Of a stretch of DNA of 64,000 bases, positions 22,258 through 34,597 are shown piece after piece; position 1 is the stretch's first letter, and each line of letters opens with the position of its first letter. Source of the DNA: Amborella trichopoda (lineage: Eukaryota; Streptophyta; Magnoliopsida; Amborellales; Amborellaceae); the NCBI RefSeq assembly GCF_000471905.2, contig NW_006496667.1:1465700-1529699 (forward strand). The letters are read 5' to 3'. The notes beneath the pieces are model-generated. The model did no database searches and was not told where the DNA came from. It saw only the letters and a program-made list of their open reading frames with translations. Made by a program: the position numbers and the translations under genes.

Positions 22258-23740
22258 ACATTGATCTCTAAGTAAGTTCGCATAGAGAGTCTGTCACACC
22301 ACCATAGTGGGTCATGACAATAGTCCTCAAGCTCAGGAAACAATCGGGGCAATGGTAGTTCTCGGGCCAACTCTCGGGGCAACCAACAAAAAGGGGTACT
22401 TAGTGCAACTGTTATCCTCAGTGATCCTAAGAAGACTACCTCTCAGACTTTGGACCTCTCCAAAGGGATAAGCACAACAAAGATAACACCTCAGATTGGC
22501 AAACAGCAACCGTCATACAACCGAGTTACCCCACCTGCAAACCTTAACCGAGATGACTGTTCGAGCAGACATCAGAGCAAGGTTTATCCTTTTGAAAAGG
22601 TATGGGTTCCCGTGTTGCTCCGACTGTTGCTAGAACAAAATATGATTGAGCTGCTCGAGATCAAGTTTCACGATCAACATGGTCTCGATACTCACGCAAG
22701 ATACTATGCTTATCATCGAATGGTAAACCACTTCATGGAAGAATGCTGAACACTTAAAGATCACATCAAGGCTCTGATCCAAAAGGGTCAGATCAAGCTC
22801 GAAGAACTCAAAAAAGCAATCGGGGCAGAAGAAGTGTCCCACGCAGTGATAGTTCAGGATGAAAATGAGGCACCCAGCATCCTTCGCTCCTTATTTGCCA
22901 TGATGCTTCAAGAAGGCCTCATCATACTGAAACCAACAAGACAACCAAAGAACTGGACTCGAGGAGCCGAGGGTCTCTGCTGCCCATATCATCAAATATC
23001 GGGCATGACCTAAGACATTGCTCTAACTTCCACAAGTTATTAGCAAAGAAAATGTAGAGAGGCCAAGAAGTTGGTGACATTCTAGACAGGGATCCCCAAG
23101 TCTCTCCTCCACTGGTACAAGAAGACCCCTCGACCCATGACCCGGGAAATGATAATTCGAACCACTTCTAGTCTTGTTTGAGGAGATGCTCCAGCAAGGA
23201 CTCGTCACTCCTAAGCCTGCGAGGTAGATTAAGCACGTCGCTTAAGGGATCGAGAATCACTGGTGCTCATATCATCAGATATGGGGCCATGAGCTGGATG
23301 AATGTTATGGGTTCGAAGTTGTGGTTACTGAAAAAGTCCAGGCAGGTCACATTGCTTATGTTGAACGCCCACAAGTAGATACTTCCACTCAGTAGAGTAT
23401 CCCAGTACAAGACACCCATGATGAAGCCTATGATCTCGCTGAACCCTCAACTTCCCAACCATGGAAAGTCCATCACTGGCGGAGTAGGCTCAAGTCTTTA
23501 AAGTGAGAAGCGATTCTTCAAGCTAGGGCTATTCACAAACCTAGCAAGATGAACCAAGCACCTCCAAAGGCGACTAAAAGAAGACGAGTACCAAGGGCTG
23601 CTCACCGAAAAAACAATGTTCCTCAGCAACCTGTCGAGCCATAATTTCTAGGCCTCTTCCTCCCTTATCGACTTTAAAAGACTTTATCGAGATCATCAAC
23701 GACCTCATTCCTTCGTCTCAGATACGCCAGAGTCATCTCT
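22258..23740 (+). pseudogene. Tat-lineage gag C-terminus (fragment G4)
   Basis: Plus-strand homologue of 16,710-15,540. It begins at the codons for the ISKSVRIES-like segment. ORF 22,450-22,749 carries MDLSKGIS, YNRVTPPANLNRD and the first Cys/His unit, where the leading Cys is replaced by Tyr (YYAYHRMVNHFMEEC). Then come IKALIQKGQIKLEELKKAIG, a second decayed Cys/His unit and a basic linker. Several stops interrupt it. It is in opposite orientation to the adjoining LTR L1. Confidence 0.7.
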
Positions 23741-24560
23741 TACTTGAGGCATGTCCAATGACGGTGATGATGTTAAAAGCACTCCCCAATGGTCTAAGCA
23801 AGGGAAAGACCCGAAGGACCCTCTGCACACGTCCAACTCTAGTGATGACGTAAAAAGCTACCCAGATGGGTCAACTGAGGGGAACGACCTTAAAAGTGCC
23901 TCACCTACTGGCCCGTCTCCTTCTTCTTCTTATTCTTGAAATGCCTAGACTTTGAGGCTCTTGACAAAGTGCTCGAAGGAACCAATATAAGTCGGATGCA
24001 CTAGAGACGACTGAAAAAGACCTTAGCCCAGGTGGCTGAATTCTTAGTAGTTGCTAATTCCTTGACAGCTTGAGCTAAGTCAGAGCCATCCTCTTCTACC
24101 GAGAAGGACAAGAACTCAAAGTCAAAGAAACCCCAATGGCCTCCTGAGTCTAACTTTGAGCAAAGATTGAGAGAATCAAGAGGGCAGAGCTTCTATGCTC
24201 AGAAAGCTTGCCATATAGTACATGTCTATGAAGTATTAGTTAGCACGGGGCAAACATCGCAAACACTCGTGCAAAGACCAAGCGATTCATATGAGGGTGC
24301 CTCTGTCCCAGCCATCACTGAATCTCAACTTTGCGGTAAATTTCAACTCAAACTCCTGCAGCTTGACATGCCGTCCATCTTTGAGGTCGACCTTTTGTGC
24401 CTCAGTTCGAGAAAGGTGCAAAAATCATGACCTAAGCTAGAGCTCTATTGGAAGCAGAGATGTCAGGATCATGGGTCTATGCACTTGAGGTTAATGAGAA
24501 AAGCTCTGAAGCCAATGGTGATGAGTTGCAAGAGGCCCCAGACGAATGAAAAGAAGGCCG
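23741..24560 (+). pseudogene. Decayed spacer between gag and RT of G4
   Basis: No clear domain. Small frames (23,751-23,939 and 24,167-24,430) are acidic and Ser-rich or unremarkable. Tat elements have a long poorly conserved stretch between protease and RT, and this fits by position. The protease domain itself is not visible here. Confidence 0.4.
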
Positions 24561-25330
24561 TCAAGCCACAGCTGATGAGCTCGTGGAGATAAATCTTGGA
24601 GACAAAGCCGACCTCAGGCTCACTTTCATCTTGACAAACATGTCTTCAAAGGAGAAAGATAATTTTATTGCCTTCTTGTGAGCAAATCAAGATGTCTTTG
24701 CTTAGCATTACCATGATATGCCCAGTTTACATCCTCAAGTCGCAGTTCACCATCTCGGCATCGATCCCTCTGTCAAGCCCGTCAAGCAGAAATCAAGGAG
24801 CTTCAGGCTTGATCTTTAAATGCATATAGATGCTAAGGTAACCAAACTTAGGCAAATAGGTTTCATCGGTGAAGTCAAGTACCCAAAGTGGCTGACAAAA
24901 GTTGTACCAGGTAAGAAGAAAAACCATCAAATCAGGGTCTGCATTGACTTCCGTGACTAGAATACTGCTTGCTTAAAGGATGACTTTCCGTTGTGGTTCA
25001 CGAAGATGCTCATTGATTCTACCGCTCATTGTCAGATCTTCTCCTTCATGGATGGATACTCCAGGTACAATCAGATACGAAGGAAGCCACCACATTCTTG
25101 ACTCTAAAAGGGGTCTTCTGCTACACAATGATGCCTTTTGGATTGAAGAATACTGGTGCTACATATTAGAGAGCAATGACAACCATCTTCAAGGATATGA
25201 TGCACAAGGAGGTCGAATGTTATCTAGATGACCTGGTGGTAAATTTTAAGAGAAAGACACTCATATGAGAGACCTTGAAAAAGTGCTCGAGCAATTATGT
25301 GTTCATCAGCTTAAAATGAACCAGTTGAAA
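24560..25330 (+). pseudogene. Ty3/gypsy reverse transcriptase fragment (G4)
   Basis: Reading across stops and frameshifts on the plus strand shows the classic N-terminal RT series: the PSVKPVKQK segment, KLRQIGFIGEVKYPKWL, VRVCIDFRD-like (RVCIDFRD), SFMDGYSRYNQI, MMPFGLKNTGAT, then the catalytic motif CYLDDLVV (YLDD codons at 25,221-25,232). This order and spacing identify a plant Ty3/gypsy RT of the Tat/Athila branch. In-frame stops near 24,680, 24,704, 24,818 and 24,958, and frame changes after 24,980, show long inactivity. It ends at about 25,330 against LTR L2. Confidence 0.8.
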
Positions 25331-25789
25331 TGAAAAGAAGAAAAGAGTCGACAAGGGGACGAGACTAGTAGGATAGCTAGACCGGTACAATGACCGACTC
25401 GGAGTGGTAGCAAGATGGGCACGGTAACTCAGATCGACACAACGGCAATACTACTCAAAACCAAGGTCGACATGACTGTCTTAATCTGGTGCAACAGCAA
25501 GACGAGCATGATATTTAGAACCAGCACAGCGACAATACTATTCGACAGTCAGATCGCTATGGCAATGCTAGTCTGAGTCTACTCTCAGTCAATTGAGAAA
25601 GGGAGAGAATGAGGAGAAGGCACAAGACGGCAAGAGAAGGAGGTCCCGACAGCGCTGGACACCGCTGCTCACAACAAAAGGGCGCAAACAGTGAACTACA
25701 GGTGGCATTAGGCATCGCCATGGGCAACGCGAGATGGCAGCAGGCCCCTTTGCGTGCGACGATGGTCGTGGGATGCAGAGAGGAGCCTG

Positions 25790-26030
25790 TGCATGGCGAT
25801 AGGCACTGAGTGCACTGAGGAAACTCCCAGATGGCGATAGACACTGAGCGCACAAAGAAAGCTCGCGGATGGCAATAGGCACAAAACGCATGAACAAAGC
25901 TCACGGAAGGCGATAGGCACCGAGCGTTCGAAGGGCACTTGTAGACGACGATAGGCACAAAGCACACAAAGAAAGCTCACAGACGGCGATAGGCACCGAG
26001 CGCACGAAGAGAACTCACAAACGATGATTG
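25790..26030. repeat. 38 bp tandem repeats in L2
   Basis: Six or so copies around a GCGATAGGCACCGAGCGCAC core alternate with AAAGCTCACAGA-type spacers. The cores recur about every 38 bases (near 25,799, 25,836, 25,873, 25,911, 25,950 and 25,988). Confidence 0.75.
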
Positions 26031-26602
26031 GTATCACCAGGATCCTTTACAGTCGGCGATAGACATTGTCATGTACAATGTCGCTAGTGGACGATGACAG
26101 GTATGGTTGCGACCCCTCACATGCGAGTATGAGCATCATCGTCTGAGATAGGAGCACAACAGAGTGAGACCCTTGCGAGCGGCAATAGGCATCGCCGTTT
26201 GTTCTTCTCATGGAGAGGTAGAGACGAATGAAGAGGAAGAGAAGGCAACTCGCACATGGTGTTGTCATCGCCATGCACGACATGTTAAGCCACTAGAGGG
26301 AGAAAGAGGGGAAGGGGCATGCACAAAACTACCACTGCCGTGCATGGCCTCCGAGAGAAGCTCAGACGAAGAAGAAGAAGAAGAAAGAAAAGAAGACAGA
26401 GAAGAAGAAAGGGAAGAAGAAAAGAAAAGAAGAGAGCAAAAGATTTACCTTGAGCCTAGGGGTACCGATCCAAAATTTTCTCTCACGTTTCTCTCTGTCC
26501 CTCTCCAGACGTGACCCAACAATGAGAAGAAAGAGAAATATTTTTAAGTAAAGTTGCCCTTCGTGAATGAATGAAGGGTCTGCGAATAATGGTAGTACGT
26601 GG

Positions 26603-26610
26603 TATATATA
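26603..26610 (-). promoter_or_regulatory. TATA box of LTR L2
   Basis: TATATATA (the minus strand reads CTCTATATATACC), placed as in L1 and L3 just upstream of the leader. Confidence 0.6.
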
Positions 26611-28949
26611 GAGTTGTTCCCAAGCATGGGTGGATTGATCAAAATTAAGCCTAATTGCTACAAATTAAGATTTTACTGAATTAAAAGAAATAGGAAAATA
26701 GGGTGAAAAATGACAGATTTGCCCGTTCCTAACAATTTATAGAATTCCAAAACAATCCTTGTGCTGTCATATAACGTGCGTGACTTTTCATGGATGATCC
26801 GGGGTTGTTTTAATTCCCGTTTGATCGAAAGATGCTTGTTTCCTTGTAGGGCTCCACATGGCGATTGATTTGATACCAACTTCAAGCCATGGATCGTGTT
26901 TCTAGGGCACGATCATTCGACTTGAAATTTGGATGAATCTTGAAAATTCAGATCGATAGTGTGCTCGTTCCTTGATGTTTTTCTATAATTTATTCGCTGG
27001 ATCACACTGAGCATGTTGTCACAATCACATGGCAACAAACGCAGCTCGATTCCATGTTCGGACAAAGATTTTGCGACTTTGTAGTTTTGACCAGAATCTG
27101 AAATTTCGACATTGGAATTTATAGTCACTTTATCGGCTTCATGTGCCGAATCCGACCATTCATCATGTACGGGGTTTGCACTTGAGATAGCCCTAGATCT
27201 TACACACATGAGGGAACTGGTTTTATATCAATCGAGCTTGCGATCGACATGATTTGGTCACTCGAGCGAGGTGTGAGGCTACTAATATTCCTGCAACTTT
27301 CTTCACGAATTAGCAACTTCTCTCTAGCTTTTCTTCGTGCTCAGGTGTCATCATGGGGCGTGCTACATATCGAAAAGCTCGTCTCAATGTGATGAACATG
27401 CTCACAAAATTTGAGCGTGATCTGACACAGAACGAGTGAGATATAGGTCTCACAGGTCACTATTTATGACTGTTCCTTTAATGGACTTGAATTGCAGGGT
27501 GGCCGCATGTGAATAGCGTGCAGCTCCTTCTGTTTCGCTCTTTCGCCTATAACTTCTTTTTGAAATGTTTGTTTAAGATGAAATTTGACCCCTGTGGGTT
27601 TTCAACCATGTCGGATTCAATGGCGGTGGTCCCAAAGTAATTTGTCACACCGAAAACAAAGTTCTAGTTATAGGGTCCGTTTCAGGGTACTAGAGGTTGA
27701 TTTTGCCAAAACTGTTTCTCAGTCTGCACTGCCTTATATGATGGAATGCGACAAAAATTAGTAGAACACTTTTGAGAGTCTTTATGAAGATCTTGACCAG
27801 ATTTTTAGTTGTTATGAGATTGTCAAAATTTTCACTATTTTTTAAGCTTTATTGACCGGCTTCTCCCTTTATTTCGCAACGATGACCAAGGTGTTGAAAA
27901 ATGTCTTCAAATATTTTGCCCCACTGAATGTTGTTCTTCGAGAGTAATGAGACGGACAACATTCGGAAAGGATGCTCAAACATTTATATGCAATGTATTG
28001 GTCCATCCGTGGAGACTTTAGAGGGAGAAGAGACTTTTTGAGGGATCTGTAGAAGTCCTCACCCTCAAGGGACTATTTGCAATTTTGACAGCTTGAGGAT
28101 TTTGTAGGGACCTCATTGGTCAAAACCGGGCCTATCTGACAGCCAATTGCTATGAACCTTTAATTGGCATTGTTTGCTGCTACACCAGGTTTACTTTTGA
28201 TGATCAGGGTATCTCTATAGGTCCCATTCAACGGGGTCCATTTGGGGGCTTCTGACCTGTCTTGAAGATCTGAGCCTATCGACTAGGGGGAATTTTGGCG
28301 AGGCGACCTCGTGGGCCCCATCCTGCCGGGTCTAGTCAAGGGTTTTTTATTGGCCTATCCTGAAATCTGGGCTTGTCAGCTAAGGAATGTTTTTGGCAAG
28401 GCATCACCCTGAAGTCGCCGGTCGGTTGGGTCCTGGCTTTGTCAGGGTTGCGTCCTCACCCTCAAGGACTCTCTCAGTTTTTGGAGTTGAAGTGTGCGAG
28501 ATCTTATGGGACTCTCACTCCCGGGTGAGCCATTTTGTGTTGTGATTGGATGCTAGCGGTTGAGGATTCTATGTAGACCTCATTAGCCAGGATTATGACT
28601 GTTTGGCGATTGGGTGTCGGCTGAGGCTGTGGTGCCGCATCAACCTAGTTTTTGTTAGTCCAAGTGCCCTTTGTGGGTTTTCACCTGGACTAGGGAAGTG
28701 GTTCCATAGAGACGGTTTTCATCAACCTCCTTTATTTTTGGGCTCTTTTACCTATGACCTCACGGCCATGTCCACCCTTTTCATCCGTTTTTTCTCACGG
28801 TGCTCTTTTGGGGTTTTCACCGTGCCTGGGTTTTTATTCACGAAACTCTTTTACTCATGGTTTCGTGATCATGCCTGTCCGTCATTTTTACTCATGGCAT
28901 TCCCTTATCCGGGTATACACCATGCCTGTTTTTTTTGTGAATGCGTGTT

Positions 28950-29640
28950 TAGGGTCATGCCTTCGAGACCTATGTGAACGCTTTTAACGTCATGCGGCCA
29001 GGACATTCACTATAATTTACGGAAATACAGCTGGACCGTAGTGGTGATGAATGGCAGTCTGTGGAGGTCATGGAGTGAGTATTGTGGTGGTTTTGACTCA
29101 CTTTGGGGAGATGGCAGAGGATACCTATGAAAGATGGATGATGTGTGAATGGTGGGTGAAAAGTGGTGACCCACTAGCTGATGATGAGTATGGATGGTGG
29201 AATTGTTCACCGTTTTATGAGCATGGGTGAAACTCATTAGGGAATGATGGATGATGGTAATGATGTGAATGGATTCACTAGGGAAGCAATGACGGTGGTG
29301 CGCACACACGATGGGTCGATTAGGGAAAGTGTGCGTGAAGATGCACGTAAAGGGCATGTGCATACATGTGGGGGGGTCTTTAAGGTCATGCCTCCTGGAT
29401 CTGGGCAAAGAAGTTTAATGTCATATAACCAGGATGTGCACTATTGTTTAAGGTCATATAACTTGGACCATGGTTATGTAGTTTAAAGTCATGCAACTAG
29501 GATCATGCAGTTTAAGGTCGTGCAATTAGACCTCCGCTACAATTTTAAGGTCATATAGTTTGGACCATGCAGTTTTAGAGTCGTGCACTTGGACCATGGC
29601 TGTGCATTTTAAGGTCATGCAGCATGGACCATCGTGCGGG
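28950..29640. repeat. TTTAAGGTCATGCAG-type repeats in L2 U3, block 1
   Basis: Diverged copies of a unit reading TTTAAGGTCATGCAGC(A/T)TGGACCATG, spaced about 28-45 bases. The same family recurs at 30,080-30,570, 36,230-36,600, 36,950-37,060 and 44,310-44,490, always in the U3 of a Tat LTR. Confidence 0.7.
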
Positions 29641-29654
29641 TCGCCATGTAGGTG

Positions 29655-30030
29655 AAACTCCATGGGGGATAGGTCTGTGGATAGCGATATGACTCCCTGA
29701 GGATAAAAATAGCAAAGGCTATACCTGAGCAGGGAGCTTTAGATTAAGATTGAACTTCACTGGGGATTAAGAGGACAAATATGACTCCCTGGGGATGATA
29801 GTAATGGTATGCATATAACTTTGCTGAGAATGACAAGCCAGCGCACTGATGCAACCCCACTGGGGGTTGAAAGGATAAGGATGTCCCTAACTTCCTGGGG
29901 ATAGTGGGTCGCAATATGATGTGACTCCTACTAGAGATGGTGTGAAACAGACCCTCTGGGGATTGAAGGGGTAAGTGCGAACCCCTTTTTTTTTGCATAC
30001 ACCTAACTCCACTGGGGATGTTGATGAAAT
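29655..30030. repeat. CTCCCTGGGGAT-type repeats in L2 U3
   Basis: A degenerate ACTCC(C/A)TGGGGAT core recurs every 45-60 bases across about 380 bases. The reverse-complement family (ATCCCCAATG, ATCCCTAGTGAGTC) occupies 35,800-36,190 of L4, as expected for an LTR in opposite orientation. Confidence 0.65.
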
Positions 30031-30079
30031 ACACCTAGCGAAGAAGTAGTCCATCTAGTTAAAGTTATGCATAGGAAGT

Positions 30080-30570
30080 ATTTGTCACGCCGTGCATTAC
30101 AGTTTTAAGGTCTTGTAGCTTGAACCATGGTTATGCAGTTTAAAGTCATATAGTTAGAACCATGCAGTTTAAGGTCGTGCAACTAGACCTTTGCTACAGT
30201 TTAAGGTCATGTAGTTTGGACATGGCGCTAAGCCTTCTAATGTCATGCGGCCAAGACATGCACTATGGTTTAAAGTCATACAGCTGGACCATGGTCATGC
30301 AATTTAGAGCATGCAACGAAGACCATGCAGTTTAAGGTCGTGCAAGTAGACCTCCGCTACAGTTTAAGTTCATATAGTTTGGACCATACAGTTTAGGGTC
30401 ATACACCTAGACCATGGCTATGCAGTATAAGGTCATGCTGCACTTACCATGGCTATGCAGTTTAAAGTCATGCAGCACGAACCTAAGACTGTGCAGTTTA
30501 AGGTCATGCAGCATGAACCAAGGCTATGCAGTTTAATGTCATGCAACACGGAGGTCATGCAGCATGGATC
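30080..30570. repeat. TTTAAGGTCATGCAG-type repeats in L2 U3, block 2
   Basis: The best-preserved run of the family, with copies such as GCAGTTTAAGGTCATGCAGC about every 35-45 bases. Confidence 0.72.
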
Positions 30571-30720
30571 ATTGTGTGGGGTTTCTTTGACTCCATGGGG
30601 ATTAAAGTCGTAATTGGGGGCTCGACTCCGTAAGGAGTGAGCCTGTGGTGCAGGGAATGAACTTCCTGAGGAGGCCAAATGATGGTCTAGATGGGAGTAC
30701 CATGGCATGCGCACGGTACT

Positions 30721-30957
30721 AAGTCTTGGATGGTGCACGTGGCATTAGACCTTGAGTGAAGCACACGGTGTTAACGACTTGATGTGATGCATGACATTAA
30801 CTCCTTGATGAAGAGAGTGGCGATTGCTCCTTGACGAAGCACGCGGTGATAGCTCCTTGATGAAGCGTGTGACGATAACCTTTAGGCAAAGCCCTCGGCA
30901 ATAGGTCCTTAACAAAGCATGCGGCGTTAGCTCCTTAACGAGGTGCATGGCAATAAC
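30721..30957. repeat. 26 bp tandem repeat array
   Basis: Nine head-to-tail copies with consensus close to TAGCTCCTTGATGAAGCACG plus CGGTGA, with a 25-27 base period. The array ends inside the first codons of the coiled-coil ORF, whose start is therefore built from repeat sequence. Confidence 0.8.
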
Positions 30958-31648
30958 CCCTTCGGGTTATGTCGTGGAGACTGATACTCTTCCCGTTGCA
31001 GCATCCTTTTCAGCATTGCCTAGGCCTAGCTTGAGTGGGCTGCACGACATAATAATGGACATGCTTCGTCTGGGAGTGCAAGGGCTAAAGGGTCTGCCTC
31101 TTACGAAACTTAATGGTGCAATCCAGCAATTGAGGCAGGTCACCCTTGCAAGGGGAGTACTAGAGATCGTCCCTTTCTTTGATGGTGTCGTAAATGAGCT
31201 AGAAGGGTGGCGAAGAAAGGCCTTGCGCGAAGAAGCAATTGTGCAGTGGCTGGAGGGCATGAAGTTACCTCCTTTGGAGTCCTCACTCAAGTGCAACCAC
31301 AAACTAGTAGAAGCTCAATTGCAACAAAAGGATGATGTAGTCTCTCAGAGATCAGACCTCACTGAGGAGGTCATCAACCGCCACCGCAAGGTGATGGCTC
31401 TGAGGGGGAAGATATTAGAGCTGACGCAGAAGCTTACCAAGCTGGTGAAGGAGACTGCAGCTTGGGAAGCAAAGGACAAGGTTCTTCTTGATAACATTTA
31501 GGCCCTTGAGTACTCCATGGAAGAAAGGATAGCCTTGATGGAGCATGAGGTGGAGCTGGTGGTAGGGTTAAAGGGCGAAATCGAGTGGGTGAAGGTATCA
31601 ACTACAACATACAGGGAGAAGATCAATGAAGCAATTGATCGATTTTGA
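30947..31648 (+). pseudogene. Coiled-coil ORF antisense to Tat element G3
   Basis: Frame of 233 codons with a single TAG at 31,499-31,501, then open to TGA at 31,646. Residues about 30-90 contain IIMDMLRLGVQGLKGLPL and FFDGVVNELEGWRRKALREE. Residues about 105-233 are strongly heptad-like (KLVEAQLQQKDD, KVMALRGKILELTQKLTKL, MEERIALMEHEVEL), predicting a long coiled coil. It lies opposite in strand to G3 pol and between pol remnants and the 3' LTR. Tat elements are known to carry additional ORFs, some antisense at this place, and that is the best explanation. A relation to plant mobile-domain proteins is possible but unsupported here. Codon-like conservation is better than in the neighbours. 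Confidence 0.6.
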
Positions 31649-32610
31649 CCATGCCTTCTTTCTCTTTTTCTTTTCATTTCTTCTTATTGTAAAGAAAAGA
31701 AGCTGGTAATTCCCTCTGGAGTTATGAATGGAACAATTCTTTTCTCTTTCTTGTTCGGCATGACTTTTGTTCTTCCTTCTCTTTTTTATTGCTTTTTGTC
31801 CTTTCACCGTGTGAGACCAAAAAGGATAGCCCATTTCTTGCTTCGTCTTCTGACAGTTTGTCGTGGCTTCCATGACCTCGTACGAGGGAGCAGTTGCTTC
31901 CTCTCCCCACAGTGTTTGATTGGACAGGGGCTCATAATTTATCGCTCTCATGATTTGGTGAGCCTGTTCACTGTAAATACTCCAATCTGGGGGAGCCTTG
32001 GCTTCAATTCGAGATGCATTGCTTTTGAGCTCGTCATAGGTCTTAGTCTCAAGGACAAACTCCTTCAAGTGCTTTGAAGTGACACGCATAACCTTCAACT
32101 GATTCTAGAGGCTATGAACCTCACTTCTCAGCTCTGCCATAGGTCTTGTTCCTGAGAGCCGGAAGGCTAACTCTTGTCCACGTGTACCTCTTCAGGAGCC
32201 TCTGAGAGATGTAAGACCTTCTCTTGGCCGCTTGTGATCCCCTTATTCAAGGAGGATGGAATTTGGAGTACCTTCCTTAGTGGTTGGTGTGACAATTCTC
32301 CTTCTAAAAGAGTGATGGGGACATGCAGAACCTTTTTCTGGTCCAGCGTATAGGTGACCCTCGGAGCTGAAAGGTCTTCCTCTAGGGTTTCCTCAGTCTC
32401 AGGAGTTGCTTCTAGCTAGCCCTTTTGTTCCGACGAATTAGAATTAGAGGGGGAAGCTTCATCTTTGGGGGATGGCAGCATGACCTCGGAGAGGTGGCAA
32501 GGTATATTTGGGTAGATAGGAGTCAAAGGGAGGATCTTTCCTTGTCTTTCCTCTTCTTTGAACAAGTTTGTGATCATTCGCGCCTAATCTTCAACATCAT
32601 CATGAGACAA
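31598..32610 (-). pseudogene. Decayed pol spacer of G3
   Basis: Minus-strand remnant after the protease. ORF 32,098-31,598 (166 codons) includes KEFVLETKTYDELKSNASRI and ends in a basic low-complexity tail that overlaps the coiled-coil ORF from the other strand. The upstream part (32,610-32,100) is acidic with several stops (EEDLSAPRVTYTLDQKKVL). No RT, RNase H or integrase motif follows; they appear deleted. Confidence 0.5.
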
Positions 32611-32613
32611 GGG

Positions 32614-33800
32614 TCATGTCTCTCTCACAGGCTTCCAATCATCATCTTTTGACTTTTCTGATGTTGGAAGGTCTGTGAAATAATACTTAACGTCAGCATA
32701 GTGAGTCTCAACTACAGGGAACGGCCTCTTATCTGCATTGATCGTGTGTTGTCTGCCAACTCTACTGTACTTGAAGCATTGGTGGAGTGTGGAAGGAACC
32801 ACCCCCTGATCGTGAATCCAAGGGCGGCCTAGGAGGACATTGTAAGACGTATCGTTGTCAATTACATGAAATTGAGCGTAATTGTTAAGGTCATCAATCT
32901 TGCACGGTGATGTGGGTAGGAGTCAGGTCGTTAGATCCAAATCCTAATCGAGTGAGGATCCTTCTTGGGATCAGGTTGACTGCCGACTCTCCATCTAGTA
33001 TGATTCGGTCGATAGAACAAGCATGTAATTCACCATTCATGAAGAGAGGGTGATTGTGAAATTGCTTCCCATATGAAGGTCATCTTTGGAAACAGTGATT
33101 GCCAAGCACCCACTCAGGATGGCTGGGTCAACCTCAATAGGCTCCACTTCATTCTCATACACCTTTGGGTTATAAAGAGCTTTCACCAGGGCCATACGAT
33201 AGTCTCTAGATAGCATAAGGGCACCATAGAAACTTAGAACGACTGGAAGGTTTCTCAAGTGCCCAATTGCATCATATTTCACTGTATCCTCATTAGTCTT
33301 ATGTGTTCCAGATCCAGTCACTGGTGTAAGTGGTATGGTAGGTTTTGGAACAGTCTTTGGTTGAGTTTTGGTTTGTGACACTGACTGAGTTTGATGTTCA
33401 GCCGGTGCGGTCTGGGTTGATGGGGAAGTAATAGGGAATTGTATTAGGGATGTAGAGGTTTGAGGTTGAGGCTTAGGGAAAAGTGAAGGATCATGAAACT
33501 TGAGGACCTTGAACTTTTGAGGTGTCAGCTGCAGCTTCTTTCCCGATATCAGGTTCATTTGCCCCATGCTGGATGGTACTTCCAAGATCTGCACCGTATG
33601 GGAGGCCTCTTTGGAAGAGTAGCTTGAAGATGGCTCGATTTTGGCTTGAGTTGCCAGGGCATCAGTGACAGTCGAGAATCCAGCCGCCTAGGCCACCGTC
33701 TTTCTTAGGTGCTTCCGCTGCGACCTGCTGATGTTGGTACCTTCGAGCTCTCTATTTAGAGTGTCATAGTTACCCAGCTGCACCGGTGGAAGATATAGCA
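32614..33800 (-). pseudogene. Tat-lineage aspartic protease region (G3)
   Basis: ORF 33,594-33,037 gives a Pro/Thr/Ser-rich linker, then AIGHLRNLPVVLSFYGALMLSRDYRMALVKAL and SGCLAITVSKDD. Across a frame change comes the protease core IDRIILDGESAVNLIP. Then, on the 32,802-32,614 frame and just before it, LGRPWIHDQGVVPSTLHQC followed by FKYSRVGRQHTINADKRPF. The pairing of an Asp-containing SAVN active site with LGRPW...PSTLHQC is diagnostic for plant Tat/Ogre-type elements. The protease cleaves Gag-Pol. In this copy frameshifts and stops inactivate it. Confidence 0.75.
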
Positions 33801-34597
33801 GAGGAGGAAGGAGAAGAAGAGTTAGAATGTTCTGGGCAGCTTTTTATGTTGTCACCATAATTGGACGTGCACAAGGGGTATTTTAGGTCTTGCCCCGGCT
33901 TTGACCGTTGAGGGGTGCTTTTAGCATCGTCACTCGCATTGGACAGATCCCTAGCTGTTGGTGACTCAAGGACGTCTGCCTGATTGGATGACAGGATACG
34001 GTAGGTTGCACCCAGGATGAAGTCTTATAAGGTTGGCAATGGAGGCAGAGGCCTGAGGAATTCTTCCTCAACTGATGGCCGACAGATGTGGTTCCTTCGG
34101 CGAGCTGACCCGGGTGCTCGTCTCCTTCTGGATCCTTGAGAGGTGTTTGGTCCACTCTATCAGGCTGATGAGTAGTCTTAACGTGGTGGACTTCCTCACG
34201 CTTCAGGGATTTGAGCCTACTTCGCCCATGGTAGACTTCCCAGGGCTAAGAAATCGAGGGCTCTAAAGGGACCAGTGTATGCTCATAGGGGACCTGTAGC
34301 ATGGTTTCCTATTAAATGGGAACGATGGCTTGGAAGCGTTATGGGAGGACGACACAAACAATGTGGCCTTTCTGTACCTTCTCATCAACTACAGCTTCAA
34401 ACCCAGAGCATTCTTTCAGCTCGTGATACTTGGTGATATGGGCACCAGAGGTTTTCTGTTCCTTGGGCTAGACGCCTCGGCTGCTGGGCAAGCTTGAGAG
34501 TGACGAGATTCTGTTGGACCATCGTCTCGAAGAAGACCTGTAGAGGGTTTAGCTCAGCGCTTCTCAGGGCTGGTGTCGGGAGTTCTTCTTACACTGG
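33801..34597 (-). pseudogene. Gag C-terminus and linker of G3
   Basis: Minus strand from 34,590: FFETMVQQNLVTLKLAQQPRRLAQGTE and CPYHQV, matching the second Cys/His region of G1 gag (QEGIVTLKQARQPRHLAMGTK). Then a basic linker parallel to 15,848-15,481. Stops and frameshifts are frequent. The N-terminal gag, leader and PBS are missing, because LTR L3 begins directly at about 34,598. Confidence 0.6.

Larger units (their letters stand above)
25335..30720 (-). mobile_element. LTR L2, probable 3' LTR of Tat element G3
   Basis: Read on the minus strand: a very long U3 (about 30,720 to 26,620) with internal repeats, a TATA box at 26,603-26,610, a pyrimidine-rich tract, then a leader with 38 bp and hairpin repeats (26,340 to 25,790) and a U5 remnant. 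The hairpin and purine-tract portion closely matches L3 (34,598-35,285). That supports pairing them as the two LTRs of one element. The outer limits are approximate. Frames inside it (25,557-26,037, 26,164-26,514 and 28,603-28,987) are translated repeats, not genes. Confidence 0.6.

Noticed and set aside
25557..26037. Overlapping minus-strand frames of 100-136 codons with Cys/Ala-rich translations
   Set aside because: They arise from 38 bp tandem repeats read in three frames.
28603..28987. 124-codon plus-strand frame with Phe-rich translation
   Set aside because: It lies in LTR U3 DNA whose related copies (near 37,100-37,330 and 43,960-44,240) keep no common reading frame.
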